From: Caldilineaceae bacterium | GTDB taxonomy: Bacteria > Chloroflexota > Anaerolineae > Caldilineales > Caldilineaceae | Length of the DNA: 40,659 bases | Assembly (NCBI GenBank): GCA_011523365.1 | Contig: WTGY01000108.1 | Span: 1-40,659, forward strand | Reading direction: 5' to 3' | Shown: positions 6,720-16,685 of the stretch, piece by piece | How positions within the stretch are numbered: the first letter of the stretch is position 1 | How the letters are laid out: each line of letters opens with the position of its first letter | Made by a program: the position numbers and the translations under genes | Notes under the pieces: model-generated | The model's database searches: none | Seen by the model: the letters and a program-made list of their open reading frames with translations, nothing else | What the model was told of the DNA's origin: nothing

Positions 6720-8632
6720 GGGGTCGTGTCCGCCTGGCCCTGGTCCAGAAATTGGGCGGCCTGGAGACGATAGAGGCGGGCGTATTCGCCGTTGTGGTCG
6801 ATCAGTTCGGCGTGAGAGCCGGCTTCCCGGATACGCCCGTCTGCCAGGTAGAGAATGCGGTCGGCCATGCGCACGGTGGAGAAGCGGTGGCTGATCAGAA
6901 GTGTGATGCGATCGCGGGTGAGCTCGTGAAAGCGCGTGTAGATCTCGTATTCGGTCTGCACGTCGAGCGAGGCTGTGGGCTCGTCAAGGACGAGAAGCTG
7001 GGCGTCGCGCAGGTAGGCTCTGGAGAGGGCCAGCTTCTGCCACTCCCCATCTGAGAGTTCGCGGCCGCCAAATTCACGACCCAGTTGTGTATCCAGCCCG
7101 TCCGGAAGCCGGTTCACCAGTTCAGCGGCGCCGGCGCGCTCCGCTGCGCTGGAGAGACGAGCTGCATCTTGCCTAAAATCGAGCTGGCCCATACCTATAT
7201 TCTCGCCGGCGGTCAGTTCGTAGCGAACGAAGTCCTGAAAGATGACGCCCATTCGGCGGCGCAGTTCGTTCAGATCGTAATCCCGCAGGTCGACGCCATT
7301 CAACAGGATGCGGCCGGAGGTCGGGTCGTACAGCCGCAGAAGCAGTTTGACAATCGTAGTCTTGCCAGCACCGTTGCGGCCAACGAGGGCCACACACTCA
7401 TCAGGAGCCATGGCAAAAGAAAGGTCACGCAGGACCTGGTCGGTGCTGCCCGGATAGGTGAAGGAGACGTTTTCGAAGGCAATGCTCTGTAACCGGATAG
7501 AGTGGGCCGCCTTTCCGGTCTCAGCAGGCACCGGCCCGTCGGAGGACGCGGCTGTCTTGTCGAAAGACGCGCCGCGCTGTGGTAGATCGGGGGGCGCATC
7601 GAGAGTCCGGAACAGGCTAGGCAGAAAGCCCAGCACAAGCGGCAGGAGTCCGATCTCGGTGCCCAAGGCTATCAGGTTCACCTGCAGAACGGTGGCGGCG
7701 CCTCCGTAAAGCGCCAGGTCGCCGACTGTGCGTTCGCCCTGCAGAATCATCCAGGCGACATAGACGTAGACCGCAGATGAGGCAACGGTGGCCAGGATAG
7801 CGGCCAGCGCTACCTTAAAGGCCAGAGGCTTGCGCATCCGGTTGAGCGACTCTGTGGTGCTGGCGAAAATAGAATCGTAGCGCCGGCGGAAGAATGGCCC
7901 CATTCCGTACAGATGAACATCTTTGGCGGCGTCCGGGGTCAGAAGAACCTCGCGGCTGTATTCGAGGCGGCGTGATTCCGGGGTCTGGATATAGAGATGG
8001 CTGATAGTACGTTCGCTGTATTCCCATTGCCTCTTCATCTGCGGCAGCGTGGCCAGGATGAGCAGGAACGGGACAAGAGGATGCAGTGCAAACAGTACCA
8101 CTGCCAGGCTGCCGGCAGTGAAGAGTTCGATAGCCGAACGCCCGACGTAAATGGTCAGGTCCAGGGCGCCGCGCGTGGAACGTTTGCGGGCCCGCTGGAG
8201 GTCGTCAGCAAAGTCAGGGTCCTCGAAGCGAGCCAGGCCTTGCAGACGGTTGGCGGCGCGAATGATCTGCTCCGTCACATAGCCGGTGAGCCGGTCAGCG
8301 GCCAAGCCCTGGAATGTCGATGAGAAGGGCTGAATGAGTTGACCCAAAGCCAGTACTGCCGCAGTCAACCCAATCCAGACCAGCAGAGGAAGCTGGGCCG
8401 CTGCGGAATCCAGGTTTTGGAGCAGACCCAAGTCAAACGCGGCACGGTCGATGACCAACCGCGTCAGCGCGAGCTGGAGCGGAACCAAAAGCGCCTGCAG
8501 CAGCATCAACATGATGAATGCAACGAAGAGGCGGGGGCTGGAGCGCCATACAAGACGTACGGCCAACCTGAGGATGCGCGCGGTCTCCTGGATACTCTGC
8601 AAGGTCGGCTTAGATTCAGCAGAGTCCGACAT
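6716..8632 (-). CDS. ABC exporter half-transporter (TMD-NBD), first of pair
   Basis: 638 aa, same plan as its downstream partner: membrane domain (first helix near LFVAFIMLMLLQALLV), then ATPase domain. Walker A is VGRNGAGKTT, Q-loop IFQDF, Walker B LLVLDEPTASLD, H-loop ISHRFSTVR. The signature reads LSDGEWQKLALSR, with Asp in place of the second Gly-position residue of LSGGE. One of the two composite ATP sites is therefore non-canonical, as in many heterodimeric exporters. GGAG eight bases before the ATG at 8632 supports the start. A short insert rich in Ser/Ala/Pro (about 345-375) precedes the ATPase domain. Confidence 0.9.
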   Translation of the reverse strand: MSDSAESKPTLQSIQETARILRLAVRLVWRSSPRLFVAFIMLMLLQALLVPLQLALTRLVIDRAAFDLGLLQNLDSAAAQLPLLVWIGLTAAVLALGQLIQPFSSTFQGLAADRLTGYVTEQIIRAANRLQGLARFEDPDFADDLQRARKRSTRGALDLTIYVGRSAIELFTAGSLAVVLFALHPLVPFLLILATLPQMKRQWEYSERTISHLYIQTPESRRLEYSREVLLTPDAAKDVHLYGMGPFFRRRYDSIFASTTESLNRMRKPLAFKVALAAILATVASSAVYVYVAWMILQGERTVGDLALYGGAATVLQVNLIALGTEIGLLPLVLGFLPSLFRTLDAPPDLPQRGASFDKTAASSDGPVPAETGKAAHSIRLQSIAFENVSFTYPGSTDQVLRDLSFAMAPDECVALVGRNGAGKTTIVKLLLRLYDPTSGRILLNGVDLRDYDLNELRRRMGVIFQDFVRYELTAGENIGMGQLDFRQDAARLSSAAERAGAAELVNRLPDGLDTQLGREFGGRELSDGEWQKLALSRAYLRDAQLLVLDEPTASLDVQTEYEIYTRFHELTRDRITLLISHRFSTVRMADRILYLADGRIREAGSHAELIDHNGEYARLYRLQAAQFLDQGQADTTP

Positions 8633-8786
8633 CGAGACCGCTCCAAAAGCAAGACAAGTGCTTCAGCGTGCCTGGTGCGAAGAAAAAAAGCTCAGTTGTG
8701 GCGATGTGACTCGGGGCCCTGGCTGTTCTGGACCGGCGTCTCAGCGCCGTCGACACGCGGCCGGCGGCGTCTGCACCTCAGGTTGA

Positions 8787-10064
8787 TTAGCCGCCGCGGC
8801 CGAACATGTTGTCACGTTCGGGACCGACGGAGACATAGGAGACAGGCACGCCGGCCAGCTCGGAGATGCGGTTTACGTAGTCCCGTGCCTGGACGGGCAG
8901 CGCCGCCCAACTGCCGCAGCCGGTTGTGGGTCCTTCCCAGCCTGGCATCTCCTCCCAGAGGGGTTGCGCACGCATGAGCAGCGAGGTGTCGGGGACGGTG
9001 TCGGTGAGCACGGTGCCGTCCTCAAGGCGGTAGCCAGTGCAGATTTTGAGCGTGTCGATACCGTCGAGGACGTCCAGTTTGGTGATGGCGAGGCCGGTCA
9101 TGCCGTTGAGCCAGGCGGCGTAGCGGATGGCAACGCCGTCGAACCAGCCGCAGCGGCGCGGGCGGCCGGTGGTGGCGCCGAACTCCTGGCCGACGTCCTG
9201 CATGCGCTTGCCGATGTCGTCGTGCAGCTCCACGGGGAAGGGGCCGTCGCCGACGCAGGTGCTGTAGGCTTTGCAAACGCCGAAGACTTCGTCGAGGGAA
9301 CCGGCCGGCAGGCCGGCGCCGGAGGGAGCGAAGGCTGCGGTGGGATGGCTGCTGGTGACATAGGGGTAGATGCCCCAGTCGAGGTCGCGCATGACGCCGA
9401 GTTGCCCTTCGAGAAGGATGTCGTTATTTGCTTCCAGCGCCATGCGCAGGATGGGCGCGGTATCGACAATGCGGGGGGCCAGCTGCAGACGGTACTCCAT
9501 CAGGAGGTCGAACATGTCGCGGCCGTCGACGGGCTGCCCGCCGAGAATTGACAGCTTCTGGTTTATGGTGCGCAGGGCGCCGTCCAGCCGTCCCTCCAGC
9601 CAGTCGGTCTGGAGGAGATCGCCGATACGCAGGCCGGAGCGGGTGGCCTTGTCGCTGTAGGCCGGTCCCACGCCGCGCATCGTGGTGCCGATGGTGTCGG
9701 CGCCGCGTGCCTGCTCCTCCAGCTCGTCGAGAGTGCGATGGTACGGCATCACCATCTGGGCGCGGCTGCTGATCCAGAGACGGTCGCAGCTGACGCCGAT
9801 CGACTTGAGGTGGGCGATCTCTTCCAGCAGCGATTGCGGGTTGACGACACAGCCGGTGCCGATGATGTTGTGGACGTTCGGATAGAAGATGCCGCAGGGA
9901 ATGATATGGAGTACTGTTTTGCCGTAGTCGTTGACGACGGTATGGCCGGCGTTGTCGCCGCCCTGAAAGCGTATGACATAGTTGGCCCGCTTGGCCAGGT
10001 AATCGACGATGCGACCTTTTCCCTCATCGCCCCACTGGGCGCCGACGACGGCTGTTACAGTCAT
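8787..10064 (-). CDS. purA: Adenylosuccinate synthetase
   Basis: 425 aa, normal length. Uses GTP to join IMP and aspartate, the first committed step to AMP. The N-terminal [19 protein letters not shown] holds the P-loop and the catalytic Asp/Lys. [29 protein letters not shown] and the late GCGSWAALP are other conserved blocks. The ATG at 10064 follows the guaB TAG by a single base (TAGAATG), so guaB and purA are translationally coupled. This puts both branch-point enzymes that consume IMP in one transcript. The 154 nt between its stop and the next gene downstream contain a T7 run (minus strand, about 8684-8690) but no clear hairpin. Confidence 0.97.
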   Translation of the reverse strand: MTVTAVVGAQWGDEGKGRIVDYLAKRANYVIRFQGGDNAGHTVVNDYGKTVLHIIPCGIFYPNVHNIIGTGCVVNPQSLLEEIAHLKSIGVSCDRLWISSRAQMVMPYHRTLDELEEQARGADTIGTTMRGVGPAYSDKATRSGLRIGDLLQTDWLEGRLDGALRTINQKLSILGGQPVDGRDMFDLLMEYRLQLAPRIVDTAPILRMALEANNDILLEGQLGVMRDLDWGIYPYVTSSHPTAAFAPSGAGLPAGSLDEVFGVCKAYSTCVGDGPFPVELHDDIGKRMQDVGQEFGATTGRPRRCGWFDGVAIRYAAWLNGMTGLAITKLDVLDGIDTLKICTGYRLEDGTVLTDTVPDTSLLMRAQPLWEEMPGWEGPTTGCGSWAALPVQARDYVNRISELAGVPVSYVSVGPERDNMFGRGG

Positions 10065-10065
10065 T

Positions 10066-11673
10066 CTAGTTCCCTGGATTCACTTGGTAGTTGGGCGCCT
10101 CTTTGGTAATGACGACGCTGTGCGGATGGCTTTCCTGGTAGCCGGCCGGGCTGATGCGCACGAAGCGGGCCTTGCGCCACAGGTCGGGCAGATTCTGCGC
10201 GCCGACGTAGCCCATCCCCGAGCGAAGGCCGCCCAGGAGTTGGAAGACGAACTCGTTTAGGAAACCCTTGTAGGGCACCTGCCCTTCGATGCCTTCGGGG
10301 ACCGTCTTGCCGCCGATGTCGGGTGAAGCGCCGTTGAGAGACTGGGCGCTGGCATAGCGGTCGGCGGCGCGGCCCTTCATGGCGCCGATGCTGCCCATGC
10401 CCCGGTACTCTTTGAAGGAACGACCCTCACGGATGACGACTTCGCCAGGGGATTCATGCAGGCCGGCGAGGAGGCCGCCGAGCATCACTGCGGAGGCGCC
10501 GCAAGCGAGAGCTTTGGTAATGTCACCGCTGTAGCGGATGCCGCCGTCGGCGATTAGTGAAACGCCGCAGGATTGGGCGGCTTCGGCACAAGTGGAGATC
10601 GCCGTGAGCTGAGGCATGCCGGCGCCGGAGACGATACGGGTGGTGCAGATAGAGCCAGCGCCGACACCGACTTTGACCACGTTCGCGCCGGCCTCGGTCA
10701 GCACCTGCACGCCCTCGGCGGTGACGACATTACCGGCGAGGATCGGCAGTTCGGGATAGCGGGCGCGGACGGCTCTCACGGTGTCGATGACACCCTGCGT
10801 ATGACCGTGGGCGGTGTCGACGGCAAGTGCATCTGCGCCGGCGTTGATGAGGCTTTCGGCGCGCTGCAGACCTGGTGCGCCGACGCCGATTGCGCCGGCG
10901 ACCAGCAGGCGGCCGCGGTCGTCTTTGGCGGAGTGGGGGAAGTCCTGCCGTTTGAGAATGTCCTTATAGGTGATCAGCCCTTTGAGATAGCCGTCTGCAT
11001 CGACCAGGGGCAGTTTTTCAATACGGTAGCGATGCAGGATCTCTTGCGCTTCGTCCAGGGTCGTGCCGAGCTGGGCGGTGATCAGGTTCTCCGAAACCAT
11101 GAATTCAGCGATCGGGCGCTGGTGGTCGGTGGCGAAGCGGACATCGCGATTGGTGAGAATGCCTAGTAACAGATTGTCGTCGTTGGTGATGGGAACGCCG
11201 CTGATATGGTAGTGGCTCATGACAGCTTCGGCGTCGTCCAGCGTGTTTTCAGGCCGCAGGGTGATGGGATCGACGATCATGCCGCTCTCGCTGCGTTTGA
11301 CCTTGTCGACCTCTTCGGCCTGCAGCGTCACCGATAGATTACGGTGAATTACACCCAGTCCGCCTTGCCGGGCGAGGGCGATTGCCAGGTCGGCTTCGGT
11401 GACCGTATCCATGGCGGCGCTGATGAGCGGGATATTGAGTGCAAGCTTGGGATGGAGTTGCGTGCTGATGTCGACTTCGGCGGGCAGGATCTCGGCGAAA
11501 CCGGGTACGAGCAGCACGTCGTCGAAGGTCATGGCATTCCGGGTGAACATGCCGGCGGACAGGGAGAGACCTGCTGCGGATAGTGTGTCTCCGTTTTGCG
11601 GCGAATCTTCCGAATCAGACCTAGGGGCGTAGGGAGAACCGTTGCGTGTACTCTTCATTACAGGAACAGTCAT
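10066..11673 (-). CDS. guaB: Inosine-5'-monophosphate dehydrogenase
   Basis: 535 aa from the ATG at 11673, chosen because GGAGG (11681-11685) lies 7 nt upstream; an in-frame start further upstream lacks this. Oxidises IMP to XMP with NAD, the first step to GMP. The (beta/alpha)8 barrel begins at [13 protein letters not shown]. The tandem CBS domains are inserted at about residues 130-245. The catalytic loop [13 protein letters not shown] carries the active Cys. The flap and the K/R-rich [11 protein letters not shown] follow. An N-terminal extension of roughly 40 residues, Ser/Asn/Pro-rich, is longer than usual. Heads the guaB-purA unit. Confidence 0.97.
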   Translation of the reverse strand: MTVPVMKSTRNGSPYAPRSDSEDSPQNGDTLSAAGLSLSAGMFTRNAMTFDDVLLVPGFAEILPAEVDISTQLHPKLALNIPLISAAMDTVTEADLAIALARQGGLGVIHRNLSVTLQAEEVDKVKRSESGMIVDPITLRPENTLDDAEAVMSHYHISGVPITNDDNLLLGILTNRDVRFATDHQRPIAEFMVSENLITAQLGTTLDEAQEILHRYRIEKLPLVDADGYLKGLITYKDILKRQDFPHSAKDDRGRLLVAGAIGVGAPGLQRAESLINAGADALAVDTAHGHTQGVIDTVRAVRARYPELPILAGNVVTAEGVQVLTEAGANVVKVGVGAGSICTTRIVSGAGMPQLTAISTCAEAAQSCGVSLIADGGIRYSGDITKALACGASAVMLGGLLAGLHESPGEVVIREGRSFKEYRGMGSIGAMKGRAADRYASAQSLNGASPDIGGKTVPEGIEGQVPYKGFLNEFVFQLLGGLRSGMGYVGAQNLPDLWRKARFVRISPAGYQESHPHSVVITKEAPNYQVNPGN

Positions 11674-11823
11674 CAGATTTCCTCCCGGAGCTTTATGGTT
11701 TCTGCTAGCGTTTCGTCTGATGTCGCGATAGTCTTCCTCTCCTGCCAAATGATAAAACAGCGTGAATCACCTTGGGCCATTTTACCACCGGCTGGGAAAG
11801 GGGCGCGAATTGGAAGGGGTTGG

Positions 11824-11843
11824 GAGGTCAGGAGTCAGGGGCA
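11824..11843 (+). repeat. Heptamer microrepeat between hisE and guaB
   Basis: GAGGTCA, GGAGTCA and a shortened GGGGCA in register on the + strand. It belongs to the same loose family as 208-229 and 25309-25322. It is the only recognisable element in the 273-nt gap 11674-11946. Confidence 0.4.
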
Positions 11844-11946
11844 GTTTGACGGCTGAAGTCTGGGAAAAAAGAGAGGATGGAAAACGGTTCGTGCGGTCTG
11901 ACCTAGAGCCGTATCTTGACTGAGGCAGGGTCGATGCGAATGACGC

Positions 11947-12306
11947 TCATTTGAAGCGGCGGGCCAGCTCGGCTTCCACGTCCGGCCAGGAGAGCCCGCG
12001 CTGTTCGAGGAGTACAAGGCTGTGGTAGAAGAGATCGGCCATTTCCGAGACGAGGCGCTCGTCGCTTTCTTCTAGGGCGGCGACTACGACTTCGACAGCT
12101 TCTTCGCCGACTTTCTGCGCGATTTTGCCGGTACCCTCGGCCATAAGGCGGGCGGTATATGAGTCCGGGTTCGGATTGGCTCTGCGGTCGGCGATGGTGG
12201 CGGAGAGGGAGCTGATCAGTTCGGACATCTGGCGATCCATTTCGTTCTTTTCGGGCGACTTCAGGGTCGTACGGAGCGAAGAGCGGGGCTTTGGAGGCGG
12301 AATCAC
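11947..12306 (-). CDS. hisE: Phosphoribosyl-ATP pyrophosphohydrolase
   Basis: 119 aa. Second step of histidine synthesis, PR-ATP to PR-AMP. MazG-type all-alpha fold: the core is KIAQKVGEEAVEVVVAAL with the EExxE-type metal site, then SEMADLFYHSLVLLEQRGL with the ExxD pair. GTG at 12306 overlaps the stop of the upstream helicase reading frame (GTGA). No clear Shine-Dalgarno precedes it, so initiation by coupling, or at the internal ATG giving MDRQMSEL, are both possible. Stand-alone HisE without fused HisI; no hisI is present in the window. Confidence 0.92.
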   Translation of the reverse strand: MIPPPKPRSSLRTTLKSPEKNEMDRQMSELISSLSATIADRRANPNPDSYTARLMAEGTGKIAQKVGEEAVEVVVAALEESDERLVSEMADLFYHSLVLLEQRGLSWPDVEAELARRFK

Positions 12307-14310
12307 TGTGAAGGTGTCGGGCCCGCAATTGGCTGACCTCGCAGGTCCTTCAAGATGATCTCTTCGGCCAAGGCCCGCCGGATCTCTTCGCAGGGTTCTT
12401 CGTCGGCGATCAGGAGCAGGTGTTCCCTGGCGCGCGTCATGGCTACGTAGAGCCGGTCCAGTTCCAATTGGCGTGATTCCAGGTCTTGATCAGGGTCAGA
12501 ATTCCGCCCTTCACCTTCGGAGTCAACACTGCAATCTGGAAACTGCGCTGCGCCTAAGCGAGGAAGGAAGACTGCCCGAAACTCCAGACCCCGGGCACGG
12601 TCGTACGTACCCACTCTGATTCCATTTCCTCTAAAGCCGTCACGAGTAAGTTGGGCGCATCGGATACCTTCCCTCTGCAGGAATCCAAGAGTAGCCTCGA
12701 CCTGGTTGTTGTGTTTCAGGAAGACTGCAATTTCACTTGCACTGTATTTTTCGGCCGCAGTGAATTCGCGAATCTTCTCGCACAGATAGAGTAGTTCGCA
12801 GTTGCCATCGACAAGGACGAGATTCGGTTTCTCTTCCTCGCGTTCGTGAAAGCCCAGTTCGGCGTCCAGGATGTACTTGTCGTCTTCATGGTCCAATGCA
12901 ACCAGTTCACGTCCCCGAACTCGCTTGGCGGCACGATAGACGGCGGGCGCATTGCGGTAGTTCCTTTTGAGCACCTGCGCCCGGCCGGCAATATCAAGAC
13001 TTGCCCAGCCGAGCCGGTAGCCTCCGGGGTAGATACGCTGTGCAGGGTCATCCAATATGAGGATTCCATCTTTGGGCACGGGGTTCTGGGGGGCCCCCCG
13101 CAACGAGGGCGCGGACAAGCTGCAACTCGACCAAAGTGACGTCCTGAGCTTCATCCACGACGACGCAACGGAAGGGAGCTTGTGCGAAACTTTGGACGGA
13201 ATCTCTGACCCGAATCCTTTTGTCAGCGAAGGTAACTGCTTTGCGTTCACGCAGCTTTCCTGCCCAAAGCTCATGCAACTCCCATACCTGCTTGCGGAGG
13301 TTCTGGGATAGAGATCGCTTGCGTCCAATGCGTTCGACGGATAGATAGTCTTCAAGGCTCTGCAGATCGTTCCCTTTGATCACTCTCTCAATCTCTTCTT
13401 TCAGGTAGTCCGGGCTAATCCTCGCCAAAGGGGAAACGGCAATGAGCTCCTTGCAGGCAGCTTCAAATGTCTGGTCAACCAGAGAAAAATGTGCCGGCGA
13501 CCAGCTGTCGTATTGGTAGACAATTCTGTCGATGTTGGCAAATTCGACATTCGTGGGGGCCATTGGGAGGTTGCGAAAGCGTCTTTCGAGGAGTTCGGCC
13601 AGCGAGCGGCTGTTCGAGGTGAAGAGTACCTTATGATCGGGGTACCGGCGGGCCAGTTCCGCCAGGCGATGCAGCCCGATCACTGTCTTGCCCGTACCGG
13701 CTGCGCCGCGAATTCGAGCGGCTCCCGACCAGTGGCGGCTGACAAGAGGCTTCTGGTCCGGATGGAGAAACAGCTGCCATTCCTCAAAGTCGCCGCGAAT
13801 AACGCGCTCGAGGAGTTCCTGGATGAGGAGGGGGTCGGTAGGGGCGGTTTCTGATGCCGGAGACGAAAGGGGCGGGGTGCCCGGCTCTTGCTCAGGCAAT
13901 TCAGGCAGCGAAGGTTGATGCGGCTTTCCCTTGGAAGCGCGCTTCAAAGATAGCGGAATGTCAGGAACTGCTACCTGCAGATCAGCAAGATCTTCAGAGG
14001 CCAGATCGAAATAGTGGTCTCGTCTTTCGGCCCAGTCATACATGGCATCATGGTGCCCTGCATTGACGAAGACGAACTGGCCGTCATCTACTGCTAAGAG
14101 GATGCGTAGTTCCTGTGAAGCCCTCAATGACCAGAGGTTGCTCTTGGGCCCGCCGCCCAGTTTTTCGAAATTGAGTCCCGGGTTTGCCGGGTCCTGGTTG
14201 AATTGGGAGACGGCGGTGACAAAACGCGCCTGATCTTGGGGGGTCAGCCGCCGGGTGTGGCGAATCTGCTGATCGAAGGACCGGGTCATGGCCAGCTTAA
14301 CACTGTCCAT
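12303..14310 (-). pseudogene. RelE-like / UvrD-type helicase fusion, frameshifted
   Basis: Two overlapping frames make one superfamily 1 helicase. The upstream frame (14310 to 13048) has an N-terminal RelE/ParE-like domain (about residues 1-110; NLWSLRASQELRILL, then NAGHHDAMYDWAERR). It continues with helicase motif I GAAGTGKT and motif II CVVVDEAQD. The other frame (to 12303) supplies LILDDPAQRIYPGG (motif III region), NYRNAP, RGLEFRAVFLP (motif V) and LYVAMTRAREHLLLI (motif VI). The switch falls at a G6C6 run (13088-13099) and needs skipping of one base, so either a one-base gain or a sequencing error. Lower GC than the his genes around it; probably accessory. Confidence 0.85.
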
Positions 14311-14433
14311 CTCTACTCCACATTCTCCTCAGACGCGCCGGCATTCAGGTCCTGACAGAAATACATGGCGGCAGGCTACCTCACCTACACGTCACTGCCA
14401 GGTCAGGGATTGCCCTAACAGAAAGTGTACACG

Positions 14434-15213
14434 TCAGGTGATGGCGTCTTCGGGCAGGCGCACGGGTACGCCGCGTTCGATCAGGTGTCTCTTCACGTCC
14501 ATCACCTGGAGCTGGCGGAAGTGGAAGAGGCTGGCGGCGAGGGCCGCTTCGGCCCCGCCTTCGGTGAGCGCGGCGGCGAAATCCTCCGGGCGGCCGGCTC
14601 CGCCGCTGGCGATCACCGGGATATTTACGATGTCGGAGATGGCGCGGGTGAGGGCGACGTCGTACCCTTCCTGCGTCCCGTCGCCGTCCATGGAGGTCAG
14701 CAAAATTTCGCCGGCGCCGAGTTCTTCAACCTTCCTGGCCCATTCAACGGCGTCGATGCCGGTGTTGATACGGCCTCCACTTATGAATACGTCCCACCCT
14801 TCCGTATCGTCGCGGCGGCGGGCGTCGATGGCGACGACGATGCACTGGCTGCCGAAGCGGCGTGCGCCCTCGCTGACGATCTCCGGGTTGCGCACGGCGG
14901 CGCTGTTCACGCTGACTTTGTCGGCGCCGGCCAGCAGAATGGCGCGCATGTCGTCTACGTTGCGAATGCCGCCGCCGACAGTGAAAGGAATGAAGACGGT
15001 GTCGGCGACACGGCGTACCATTTCGGCGACGATATCGCGCGCTTCGTGGGTGGCAGTGATATCGAGGAAGACCAGCTCATCGGCGCCTTCACGATCGTAG
15101 ACATGGGCCTGTTCGACCGGGTCGCCGGCGTCGACAAGGTCTATGAAGTTGATGCCTTTGACGACGCGTCCATCCTTGACGTCGAGACAGGGAATGATTC
15201 GTTTTGCCAGCAA
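14434..15213 (-). CDS. hisF: Imidazole glycerol phosphate synthase, cyclase subunit
   Basis: 259 aa from a TTG at 15213. This start is preferred because GGAGGA (15218-15223) sits 4 nt upstream and the protein then opens with [19 protein letters not shown], the standard HisF beginning; no ATG lies nearby in frame. Uses ammonia from HisH to close the imidazole ring, giving IGP and AICAR. Catalytic Asp residues are in PCLDVKDG and [16 protein letters not shown] and VIASGGAG bind the phosphates. It lies 73 nt downstream of the hisA-Nudix gene. AICAR links the pathway to purB and purine synthesis in this window. Confidence 0.95.
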   Translation of the reverse strand: MLAKRIIPCLDVKDGRVVKGINFIDLVDAGDPVEQAHVYDREGADELVFLDITATHEARDIVAEMVRRVADTVFIPFTVGGGIRNVDDMRAILLAGADKVSVNSAAVRNPEIVSEGARRFGSQCIVVAIDARRRDDTEGWDVFISGGRINTGIDAVEWARKVEELGAGEILLTSMDGDGTQEGYDVALTRAISDIVNIPVIASGGAGRPEDFAAALTEGGAEAALAASLFHFRQLQVMDVKRHLIERGVPVRLPEDAIT

Positions 15214-15286
15214 GTTTTCCTCCAGTGGCGGCAAGTGCGGCGTTGCAGGAACAGCAGGTCGCAGCCGGTTCAACAGCTCGTACGGT

Positions 15287-16615
15287 TTACTCGTTTTTCT
15301 CTGTCCCTCGATTGCCAGCTTCGAGCAGGCGGGCCGCGGCGCGCCAAGCGGGAATCTGTTCGGGCGAAGTTTCGAGCAAGAGGGCCCGCGCCTCCTCCAG
15401 ACTGCACCAGCGGCACTCGCTGTGGTTGTGATGGCCGAGCCGCACGTCTCCTTCCCCGATCTCGGCCAAAAAATAGGTGACGGTGCGCTGGACATCGTAA
15501 CCGCGAATGTGGACCGTGAAGTCGAGGGCGGTTGGGCAGTTTTCGTACAGTTTGCGTATCGGCAGCCCAGTCTCGATGGCGAACTCGCGGCGGGCGCAGT
15601 CGAGGTCGTTCTCGTTAGGCTCAACGCCCCCGCGGGGGAACTGCCACTCCTCAAAAAAGTGGTTATAGAGGAGCAGAAGCTGTGCTTCGTTCCGGCCTGC
15701 GGGCGATTCCGGGGGGCATCGACGGATGGGGACGATACCGGCGCTGCGGCGCAGACGCGGGGCGTTGCCGATTTCGATGGCGTCCGGCAGCTCGAGGGCG
15801 TTGGTGTAGAGGGCCTGCCCGATGATCACGCCGTCGATGCCGTAGTGTTCATGGCGCTTGAGCGCACGGATATCATCGAGCCCGGCGACGCCGCCGCTGG
15901 CGATGACCTGCAGACCGGTCAAGTCGGCCAGTGTCGCCGTAGACTGCACGTTGACGCCGCTGAGCAAGCCATCGCGGCTGATGTCGGTGAACAACGCCAG
16001 TTCCACGCCGATTGCAGCCATGCGGTGACCGAGTTCGACCGCGCTCACCTGGCTGACCTTCTGCCAGCCATGCGTGGCGACCATTCCATCCTTTGCATCG
16101 AGCCCAACGACGACGCGGGTAACACCCCAACGTTCGAGTGCGATGCGCACCAGCTCCGGATTGCGTACAGCCGCGGTCCCCAATATGATACGGTTGGCAC
16201 CCAGGGAAAAGGCCAGTTCGATGTCCTCGACGCTGCGCAGCCCGCCGGTGAACTGAATCGGGATATCGACCGCCTGCCTGATCTGGATGAGGCGCTGCAG
16301 GTTTATGGGCAGATTCCTGTCGGGGCTGGATTCATCCGGCTTATTGTGAGGTTCAAGACCCGGGTCGGATTCGCCAGTGGACTCTCCACCCTCGAGCGCG
16401 TCGGGGGAAAGGCGCTGGACTTTGGGATGGAAGTCCGATGAGCCGCCAAAGGCGCCGTCGAGGTTGACGACGTGCAGCCACTCGGCGCCGAGGCTTTCCC
16501 AGTGGCGGGCCATCTGGGCCGGGTTGTCGCTGAAGACGGTCTCAGCGTTCGGATCGCCCCGCTGCAGGCGAACGCAGCGTCCTTTTCTCAGGTCGATTGC
16601 GGGATAGATGCGCAT
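15287..16615 (-). CDS. hisA: HisA isomerase fused to a C-terminal Nudix domain
   Basis: 442 aa, against about 240-260 for HisA alone. Residues 1-282 are the ProFAR isomerase barrel: PAIDLRKG with catalytic Asp8, FTGGLRS, and FTDISRDG with the second Asp (about 211). A hydrophilic insert at about 60-104 ([18 protein letters not shown] onward) interrupts the first half. Residues about 291-436 form a Nudix hydrolase like the Ap4A-hydrolase group. SAGIVPIRR is followed by the Nudix box G329-x5-E335-x7-R343-E344-F-A-I347-E348-T-G350. I347 replaces the first Glu of REUxEE. No internal start separates the domains. The ATG at 16615 follows an A-rich stretch with no Shine-Dalgarno. Confidence 0.9.
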   Translation of the reverse strand: MRIYPAIDLRKGRCVRLQRGDPNAETVFSDNPAQMARHWESLGAEWLHVVNLDGAFGGSSDFHPKVQRLSPDALEGGESTGESDPGLEPHNKPDESSPDRNLPINLQRLIQIRQAVDIPIQFTGGLRSVEDIELAFSLGANRIILGTAAVRNPELVRIALERWGVTRVVVGLDAKDGMVATHGWQKVSQVSAVELGHRMAAIGVELALFTDISRDGLLSGVNVQSTATLADLTGLQVIASGGVAGLDDIRALKRHEHYGIDGVIIGQALYTNALELPDAIEIGNAPRLRRSAGIVPIRRCPPESPAGRNEAQLLLLYNHFFEEWQFPRGGVEPNENDLDCARREFAIETGLPIRKLYENCPTALDFTVHIRGYDVQRTVTYFLAEIGEGDVRLGHHNHSECRWCSLEEARALLLETSPEQIPAWRAAARLLEAGNRGTEKNE

Positions 16616-16685
16616 ATTTTTTTGTGTAACAATCTGAAGTTAATCTCAGGCATTCTGCTATTGTCGGCTCCGCGGCCGACAGTTC

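Noticed and set aside
8633..8786. T7 run (minus strand) between the purA stop and the ABC gene start as a terminator
   Set aside because: It lies far after purA and no stable hairpin directly precedes the T run.
15143..16441. 432-codon open frame on the + strand opposite hisA-Nudix
   Set aside because: Coding shadow; its translation is His/Gly/Asp-rich without any family motif, while the minus strand encodes HisA and Nudix signatures.
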